Of a stretch of 64,000 bases of DNA, positions 56,609-64,000 are shown piece after piece. A program made the translations under genes and the position numbers. The first letter of the stretch is position 1. Every line of letters begins with the position of its first letter. This DNA is from Parastagonospora avenae f. sp. tritici 18332-5 (taxonomy: Eukaryota; Ascomycota; Dothideomycetes; Pleosporales; Phaeosphaeriaceae): assembly GCA_022559985.1 (NCBI GenBank), contig JAFJTR010000005.1, positions 558,001 to 622,000 on the forward strand, written 5' to 3'. A model generated the notes under the pieces. That model ran no database searches. It was not told where the DNA came from and worked only from the letters and a program-made list of their open reading frames with translations.

Positions 56609-57791
56609 ATGTCGTTCTCCTCGCTCGTCTCAGACATCGCCTACCGCAGCTCGGAGCGGCCAGAACGACCAGACTATCGCACGCAGGTCTCAGAAGCGCG
56701 CTCGACGCGATCGTATGCCAGTACTGCTGCGACCAGCGTGAGCATTGCAGGAGACATCAAAAGTCAATTGCATGGAGGCTACAGTCACCCGCTCTCGCGA
56801 GCATGGCAGGCAGAGAAGCAACTTACCAAGGTGTGTATAGACACAGGGAGTTCTTTCTGTAGCTTGCGCTAACATACCACAGTCCATGCTCATTTACCCT
56901 CTATTCATCTCTGACCAGCCAGACGAGGAGACGCTCATTCCTTCTCTACCGAACCAACACCGCCGTGGCCTGAACAAGATCGTTCCGTACCTTACCCCGC
57001 TCGTAGCGAAAGGACTAAAGTCCGTCATACTGTTCGGTGTACCCATTGCGCCAGGTGCGAAGGATGCTTTAGGCACGAATGCAGATGACCCGAAGGGCCC
57101 TGTGATCAGGGCGATCCGCCTGCTCCGAAGGTCATTCCCCGATCTCTTCATTGTCGCCGATGTCTGCCTTTGCGAATACACCTCACACGGCCACTGTGGT
57201 ATCTTACGGGACGACGGCAGCTTGAACAACGCTCTTTCGGTAGAGCGCGTCAGCGATGTAGCTATGTCGTATGCCATGGCAGGAGCTCATTGCGTCGCGC
57301 CCTCAGACATGAACGACGGCCGCATTCGCGCCATCAAGCTCAAGCTCATCGAAGCTGGTATCGCACACCAAATCCTCCTCATGTCATACTCCGCCAAATT
57401 TTCCGGCTGCCTCTACGGACCATTCCGCGATGCCGCTGGCTCGGTCCCATCCTTCGGCGACCGAAGATGCTACCAACTCCCCCCAGGAGGCCGCGGTCTT
57501 GCGCGTCGAGCTATCGTACGAGACATCAATGAAGGTGCGGACATTATCATGGTAAAGCCAGCAAGCCAGTACTTGGACATCATCAGCGACGCGAAAGAGC
57601 TCGGAAAGGACATGCCAGTGGCTGCATACCAGGTATCTGGAGAATACGCCATGATTCATGCGGCGGCAGCGGCAGGCGTCTTCGATTTGAGACAAATGGC
57701 TGAGGAGGCTACACAAGGCATACTGCGCGCTGGTGCTTCGATAGTAGTCAGCTATTTCACCCCTGAGTTCCTGGACTGGTTGGGCAACTAA
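56609..57791 (+). CDS. hemB: porphobilinogen synthase (delta-aminolevulinate dehydratase)
   Basis: Second step of heme synthesis: condenses two 5-aminolevulinate to porphobilinogen (EC 4.2.1.24). Exons 56609-56830 and 56883-57791; 376 residues. The zinc-site Cys are C169, C171 and C179 in DVCLCEYTSHGHC, so this is a zinc-dependent enzyme like the yeast and animal forms. The two substrate lysines are K246 (LMSYSAKFSG) and K299 (IIMVKPASQYLD). Other family blocks are LFGVPIAPGAKDALGTNADD, VAPSDMNDGRIRAIK, GSVPSFGDRRCYQLPPGGRG and AYQVSGEYAMI. All active-site features are present. The N-terminal about 50 residues are Ser/Arg-rich and variable in the family; the enzyme is cytosolic in yeast. Confidence 0.97.
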
Positions 57792-58386
57792 GAAGAAAAG
57801 TCGAGACGTCGCCAACATTGTGCTAGCACGAAAAGGCGTTTGGTGTTCAATATCCCCGAGTAATTCACGAATATTATGGCATACTTGAAATACACGTTCA
57901 TGCATCCTGGGCTTATATGATCAAAAAACTATTCTAAAGTGCCTGTTTTTGAGCTATGATGGAGATTTCTATGTCGAGGCTTTTCGCTCGCTAGTCCTGG
58001 ATTCACGACCTCAGATAAAGGCTTATATGCGGATAGTAACGATTTTATTTCAACATCACAAGTCGCGGAGGAAGTGCATATGGTTTTTCACACGACATAC
58101 ACCATGTTGGTTCTTCCCTTTCTTCTTATGTGCCAAAATCACATCTCTATCCGCTTCCTTGCAAGTCGTATATGTTATCAATAGTGCAGACATCACAAGT
58201 ACAAATGTGCCTTGTTTCGAAAAAAAGTACTTGATTTAAATTGGAAACAGGAAATAATGACGCAATCTATTGCGAAGTAGCAAAAAATGAAACCAACCAG
58301 AGAATAGAGAAAACGCCGCCCACGTTGCAAATTTACAGGCTCTTCCCCTCCACCCAGCGTTTACACCACTTTCATCACTCTGTCTG
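57792..58386. other. convergent spacer, hemB / kinase remnant
   Basis: 595 nt, AT-rich (57900-58300). No gene is seen. Confidence 0.5.
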
Positions 58387-60057
58387 CTACTGTTTCCACG
58401 TCTCCAATCTTTCCACGACCTGCGCAGCAGTCAAGTGCTCCTTGGGATTGATCATCATCATCTCCCTAACAAGCTTAACAATGCTTTCCCATTCTTTCTC
58501 TTTGCTAAGTAGTTCGAGCTTGCCCGTCACCACGCCCTTAATCTTGCGCTGGAAGTGAAAGGCATCATCATCGCCTAACTTCTTCCTCTCCTGAACAAAA
58601 GTATTGCATTGGTCCTTGCCTTCGGTGAACCAGACCATGAAGTCTGTGTACAGACACGTCATGGACCAGATGTCGTATGGTCGTAAATAGACTGCTGGTT
58701 CCTGAGTACTTTCTGAAGAGGATCGCTCATCATCTTCGTCGTCCTCATTGTTTGAATCGCCATATTCCTCGTCTTCATTGCCTGAATCGGCCATTTCGTT
58801 GTCTTCTTCGGCTGAATCGTCTTCTCCACCGTCTCCTTCGACTGAATTGTCTTTTCCGTCACCTTCCTTGAACAAGCCGTCTTTGTTTCCATCGTCTTCC
58901 TTGACTGAGCCTTCTTTTGTATCGTCTTCTTGGACTGAACCATCTCTTTTGAGATCTTCCTCAATATATGTAGCCTCGGGCGGCATATAACATGTGTCGT
59001 CGTGTTTTTCAGTCTTGTCGCTAGATTCGCCAGCAATGTACGCTTTGACGTTGGCGCAGCCCCAGTCAATAAGCTTCAGTGTAAAGCAATCTTTCCCGAA
59101 GGCAACAACATTGGCTGGCTTGATATCGTGGATGTACCCAGCCATATTGGGGCTGATGTTGTGAATGTGCTTGACCGCTTCTGCCAGACCCAAGATCTGG
59201 TCTTGATACCATTTGCGCGCAGCGTCGTTTTTCTCTGGAGGATCAGTATTGCTGAACAAGTCGTTGAGGTCGCGATCTCATGGTTCTGAAATGAGTTATG
59301 TGGTGTCCTTCATCGTGAACCCTGTGTGACTATTCAGCATGTGTGCGGGCTTCTTAGCCGCAGTGTGAAGGGCCTTGACGATTCTGATCTCGCGAGTGGC
59401 AGTGTCGTAGTTAGAAACTTCTTTCATAGCGAGTTTGCGGCTCCAACCCTCGTCGTCAGCATCAATACCACCTGCGGCGTCTAGCAGAGATAGATAGTCT
59501 TTGTGGACAGAAACCTCATAGACTTTGCCAAGCGCACCTTTCGCCAACTGTGTGCCGTGCCTCTTGATAGGTATGGAGGCGGAATTATTGACTACCAGAT
59601 CGAAGTCGCCGTTCACGAAGGTCGAACAGAGTACACTCGGCTGATATGGGAGAACACGGTTCTTGAAAAAAGACTCTTCACTGGGCTTGATGTCTGTCTT
59701 GGAGCTGAATTGAAGACTGTCATCCATGAATCTTGAATGAATCTCGTCGCCCTTGCGCTTCCAGATGAACGATAAATCGATACTCAAGACAAGGTATATG
59801 ACGAAGAGCTTGGGCAACGAGATTGCCAATCGTTTTGCAGCAAGTTTCTTCACGCCATTGGGGAGGCCGACAAGAGATTCTTCGTGATTCAGAGCTTGAA
59901 TGATGTTGTGCTCAGTAGCAACGCTTGTGACAGTCTTGCCTGAGACATGGCCGGCCTCGGAGCCGAAGAAGTTGCAAAAAATTGTTGTCTTTGTAATTTC
60001 GTCGCGCAGCCTGATGACCGAGGACGGATTGTCCGTCGCAGAATGCTGGAAAGTCAT
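58387..60057 (-). pseudogene. protein kinase-like gene broken by two stops
   Basis: Minus-strand frame that reads as one protein kinase. The N-terminal part (60057-59299) has a long leader, then IPIKRHGTQLAKGALGKVYE (Gly loop), LAMKEVSNYDTATREIRIVK (ATP lysine and helix C) and MLNSHTGFTMKDTT. TAA at 59298-59296 and TGA at 59280-59278 interrupt the hinge region (TT-stop-LISEP-stop-DRDLNDLF). The same frame then continues with AVKHIHNISPNMAGYIHDIK, PANVVAFG (catalytic loop with HDIKPAN), LKLIDWGCAN (DWG in place of DFG), CYMPPE, an acidic repeat insert, then YLRPYDIWSMTCLYTDFMVW and MMMINPKEHLTAAQVVERLE to 58387. Total about 556 codons. An intron with a poor GTTCAC donor could hide the stops, so inactivation is likely but not certain. 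Confidence 0.72.
58740..58965 (-). repeat. acidic codon repeats in the kinase remnant
   Basis: About 75 residues dominated by Asp, Glu, Ser and Gly, built from diverged repeats of 24-33 nt (KEDDGNKDG, KEGDGKDNS, EGDGGEDDS and so on). They lie between the MPPE element and the next kinase helix, and were probably expanded by slippage. Confidence 0.65.
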
Positions 60058-62781
60058 GATGACAGCCTGAGAAGTTGATACCTCCTTCTACGAGCGACAT
60101 TTGAGCTTCTCAAGCAATCGCTGCGTTGATTGCTACTTCGATCACTTGCTTGACCGTTATGCCTGATCACAAGTATCACGATATGGTTGAACTGGCACGT
60201 TACACACTGATTGTCCAATTGCAAGCATGCACGGGTCTGTGGTAACTTATACACGTACAAATCGTGTCCAAGACCACTGTAATTTTTTCCATCACTGCCA
60301 GCCGAAAGATCACGGGACGAAGTTCTCGTGCCCTTAGTAAGCTAAGTACTCAAAGCTTTGGACAATGAGCGTTTCAATGTCTTGAAACTTTTCATTGTAA
60401 ACCGTATCAGTTAATGTTTCTCGTGTGTCAAACATCTTTAGCTGTAATGAGGCCAAGTCTTGTATACATAGCCAAGGATTGTAGTTCGAGAGCTTTGCTA
60501 TGTTTGCATTAATTGTATGCTAATCGGCAGAGATGTATGGTAGGTAATTCGACATGAATTTTCAAATATCCAATAGGTTGTATAGTAGATATAACGCTTG
60601 TGTACGTCTTTTTGGTTTAAATGAGCAGCCAGTATGCAACGGCCGACATCGGGAGCTGTTTGGAACTTTTTGATGTGATCCATCACTGCCCATTCAGGTC
60701 AAGACTAGATTGTGTACACGATAGTGAGCTAGAATAGCCAATATACATTTGTCGCTAAGTCTCATTATGCAAAGCGCATACATCATGGACACAGAAGTAC
60801 CTCGTCATAAGTGAACTCATCCTTATCACTTCACGCACGGAAAATCTCTCGAGCATCTATACCACATGAGTGCCTCACCTTTTGATCAATCGGCTACGTA
60901 GCTCACTTCACCAATCACCCTTCAAAGCATTTATCCGTCTCTATCCCTCAAATATCCGCCAAGGTCTCCCGCACTCACTACAATGACGCTTACTACCGGA
61001 CTTTAATATACATCCCCAGCATCCCCCAAGTCTCTCGCCCCAAACACATAGCACAAACGCGGGGTGCGGATATCGCCTCAGCCCTACAAAGCAAAAGTCT
61101 CCGTGACCGAAGATGATCGGTGTGATATGTATAGACAAGACAAATGTCCTGTATTGTAAGCCAGAGAGTGCAGAGGTGTGTCACGGCCAAGATGGTCCGA
61201 TGTGAGCCATGAACGTCGTAGGCAGCATCAGCAAGATATAGAAAAACGTGGTGTCTATGATTCGCACCTACATATTTTCGTAGCTAATGCGGAGCGCTCG
61301 AAAGAGTATGTCGTGCATGAAGAGCAACAAGCTCGATCTGGCGTAGAGCTCCTCGGAAATGCATGGCCCCAGCCAAGCACAAATCATATCCGGACAACGG
61401 ACATTCATTACACCCCTGAATGCGAACGCAAAATGCCTCACACCATGAGCGGCCGATCAGCCCGCAACAAACGACAGTTGTTTATATTACCCCAGGCAGG
61501 CGAGGATGACCGGTTGATCTCTCCATCGAACATGATGCAGCAGCGTCTGAATGCAGAAACGCTTCCGTCGCCAGTTTTGCAGTGAAGATACATTTTCACA
61601 TGTCTCGCGAATGTAGTAAATGCACGTCACTACAAGCCTACCCTGCCTTCCCACTTACCCACCCCACAATTCCGCGGGGAAAACATGGTATGCACGGCAT
61701 CCCATTCGGCCCTTTCAACCCTACCCTCAACGACATGCCTCGAGTCGAAAACTCATCTTCTTGGCCGATCAGTCAGAATCGAGATGCTGAAAAATACCTC
61801 ACGGCCCAATATACCGAGCTCTGCATGGTAGCTCTCTCAACATACATAATGTACCAACCACACTAAGCCACACCTTCATTCTCCTGCTGCGATGCGCCGG
61901 ATCCCCAACCCGCTCGACCCTATCTTCGGGCGCGCGTGCGAGTGCTTTGGGACGTTCCTGCATGTTTGCTCGCTTACGGGGGGCGTAAATGACGTGCATG
62001 AGCTAGCTGTGATCGATAGGTACGATGAGAATAAACAGCGGGTACGGCGGTTACTCTTCAAAAGTGTGCTCCGTGCTGGATTGGGGCTTGTAAGATGATT
62101 ATGTTGGGATCTGATGATGCAAGGACGCGCCAAAAGCGTCGTCTCGCATATAGGTTAAGCGAATTGATCATGATCGGGGTAAGCGAAAAGAGTCGAGTGC
62201 TTGGTTTGCCATTATACACGCCATGTCGTGGCGTGACTTTGTTTGAATTTGGTTTCGCGGTATACTACACTGCACTTACTTGCTTGCCGGTCAAGGAACA
62301 CCATCTAATGCGAATACAAGATGCTTTCTAAGCTTCGCGAAGAAGCGAGTAAAACGCATCCACTCCATGAACTCTGCATCCCGGTGGGGATATATATGAA
62401 ACAAGGTATAATCGTCACGTTCGTCCTTCATTCCCAACATTGTTCTGTCCGCCCCTCGGCCTAGCCGCCCAATCATGCCTCGTCCCAAAAGTAAATAAGT
62501 GTGTAGAAGTAGAGAAGGTTAAGTACAGAAAGTGGATAGGAGATATAAAGTCAAAGTGGATAAACGCCCGCCCGTTTTCTTTAATGCTAACACCGTCGAC
62601 GATGCATGCATAACCTGGATCCAAAGGAAGAAACGCCCAGCGCCTGCCCTTCAAGTCAAGATGTTTTGGTAGTGTAGTTGTACTTGTACATGAAAAGCAG
62701 CAAATCCAATGCATGCGTAGTTGTACATTCAGCAGTGCATAATTCAATATTCAAATGTGTGCGGTGGGGACAATAAAGACG
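60058..62781. other. long gene-free stretch
   Basis: 2.7 kb, AT-richer than the gene blocks. Plus-strand frames at 61178-61585, 61582-61866 and 61892-62098 have no recognised domains or splice-linked partners. No RNA gene is evident. Confidence 0.4.
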
Positions 62782-64000
62782 TCAGTTTGCTGCAGCTGCG
62801 GTGTCACTGACAGTTTCGCCTGGTGGAGGTATTTTCTTCACGGTGCCGTTGCTACCACTGCGCGCCGACCGACGACGATTGTGTCCAATGTCTTTGTGGA
62901 TGCTGGATCGAGCGACCTCGGCGACGGTAATGGATTCGCTGCGGTGCGACTTCACAGATTTTCGCTTGCCAAAAAAGAGCGCTTCTTCCTCGCTGTCGCT
63001 ATCGTCGCTGTCGACGGCATGATCTCCATCGTAGCCAGCAGGGTCGTCAAGCGGGGCTTCGAACTGGTTGTGGTGTATTGAGTCAGCTGACGCTGTAGCG
63101 ATCATGCCTTGGTAGTTGTCATGTGCTGAGCATTCATCAGGCGCTGACGAACCAGCCGAAGCGACCGACGGAATGGAGGGATTGGATGTAGACTGCGACA
63201 TTGGGGTAAATTGTTCCTCTGATGAACAGAAAGCCAGGCCTCGCTCTTGACCACCGACAGGACTATTCTCGGAGGACGGGTCGTGGCGGCTTAGATAATC
63301 TTCGACCTTCTGTCTTTGGAAGAAGGTTTCATCGTCGGGGCTTGGAGGACATGCAATGTGGCCGATGGCTGAAGAAGGACGACTCTTTGCTGCAGAATTC
63401 GATCGTTCGCGGCTGATGTTTGCTTCGTGAACTTTTCGTCGAATCAATTCCTCTTTGGCTTTGTTGAACCTCATGTCTGATGTTTCACGAGCGAATGGTG
63501 AGGCAGACGGGATTGGCTGGGTATGGCCAGGGTGTATGGGCGCCGTAAGTGGGACATAGTGGTCCGACTTGAATGACGATGGAAAATCTAATGTTGGGCC
63601 AACTTCGAGCTCGTTCGCGTGCGCCCAATTGCGGTGAAGTCGCGAGGACAACGAAGACAAAGAGGACTGGCGTGATGCGGACGCGGAATCCGATCGATTA
63701 ATAGAGCGAGGTTCCGAGATGGCAGGAGACGAGGTACGGGCAACAGGCGATAGGTCCTTGAGTGCGTCTGGTTGATCAACATGACCAGATGCCATGGATG
63801 TGCTGACAGCGAGACTTGGTACGCCATGTGCATCGTCATCGCCTCCGACTAGCCTATCAATTGACTTTGCTCGCGTGTGCTCTTTTGGAGGTTTCAGCTT
63901 GTCCTTGCTCCTCATACTATTGACGACGCGCCGAGGAAGACCTCCGAATAGGCCGCCGAGGTTTGACCCAGTGGGTGTGTCCAGAGCGGTAGGCGTCCCA
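62782..64000 (-). CDS. Ser-rich disordered protein, C-terminal part (runs off right edge)
   Basis: Open frame from the right edge to the stop at 62782; 406 codons seen, 5' end missing. Starts in the window with TPTGSNLGGLFGGLPRRVVN, then SMRSKDKLKPPKEHTRAKSI. The rest is Ser/Pro/Asp-rich with basic patches and scattered conserved-looking pieces (MRFNKAKEELIRRKVHEANI; DETFFQRQKVEDYLSRHD; ALFFGKRKSVKSHRSESITV) and ends GETVSDTAAAAN. Probably mostly disordered and phosphorylated. The FNKAKEELIRRK segment could form a helix. I cannot assign a family; the missing N-terminal part would decide. Confidence 0.75.
   Translation of the reverse strand, partial: GTPTALDTPTGSNLGGLFGGLPRRVVNSMRSKDKLKPPKEHTRAKSIDRLVGGDDDAHGVPSLAVSTSMASGHVDQPDALKDLSPVARTSSPAISEPRSINRSDSASASRQSSLSSLSSRLHRNWAHANELEVGPTLDFPSSFKSDHYVPLTAPIHPGHTQPIPSASPFARETSDMRFNKAKEELIRRKVHEANISRERSNSAAKSRPSSAIGHIACPPSPDDETFFQRQKVEDYLSRHDPSSENSPVGGQERGLAFCSSEEQFTPMSQSTSNPSIPSVASAGSSAPDECSAHDNYQGMIATASADSIHHNQFEAPLDDPAGYDGDHAVDSDDSDSEEEALFFGKRKSVKSHRSESITVAEVARSSIHKDIGHNRRRSARSGSNGTVKKIPPPGETVSDTAAAAN

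Noticed and set aside
61178..62098. Three consecutive plus-strand frames as one gene
   Set aside because: No splice signals join them plausibly and none resembles a known protein.
1..64000. CRISPR arrays, bacterial operons, ribosomal RNA
   Set aside because: None present; gene structure is eukaryotic throughout.

Overview
The window is nuclear DNA of a filamentous ascomycete (Pezizomycotina). A Dothideomycete is my best guess from gene content and style, but that is inference. The signs are compact genes on both strands, many short introns (44-125 nt) with GTAAGT-like donors, CTAAC/CTAAT branch sites and CAG/TAG acceptors, and fungal families such as PalA/Rim20, a CrzA-type zinc finger factor, an Axl2-type cadherin-like protein, an MHYT membrane protein and a Zn2Cys6-type regulator. 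All gene models were rebuilt by hand from reading frames and splice signals.

Left part (1-9.5 kb): the 5' half of a YCK-type casein kinase I, the nucleoporin Nup133, then a non-genic stretch with a foldback repeat and the decayed remains of a tyrosine-recombinase (Crypton-like) gene.

Core block (9.5-36.3 kb) is dense and housekeeping: an Stf2-like protein, Dre2 (cytosolic Fe-S assembly), Axl2-like, a GNAT acetyltransferase, a RecQ helicase, a UBA-UBX protein, a VAP/Scs2 protein, asparagine synthetase, the copper chaperone Atx1, PalA (pH signalling) next to a CrzA-like factor (calcium/calcineurin), a proline tRNA gene with two apparent introns, and a conserved mitochondrial-looking protein.

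Right part (36.3-64 kb) is patchier. It holds two BTB genes in tandem (one with a premature stop, one with a frame break), a fungal transcription factor whose zinc cluster is half missing, an F-box-like protein, an MHYT receptor-like protein, an unrecognised 581-residue gene, an ACOT9-type acyl-CoA thioesterase, a small Cys-rich protein, porphobilinogen synthase (HemB), a broken protein kinase with an acidic repeat insert, and a Ser-rich protein running off the right edge. Long gene-free stretches separate these genes.

The most unusual signals are the tRNA-Pro with a second, spliceosomal-looking intron at position 25/26, the recombinase relic with its internal repeats, and extreme exon structures (a start codon split by an intron, an 8-nt first coding exon, a 14-nt microexon).
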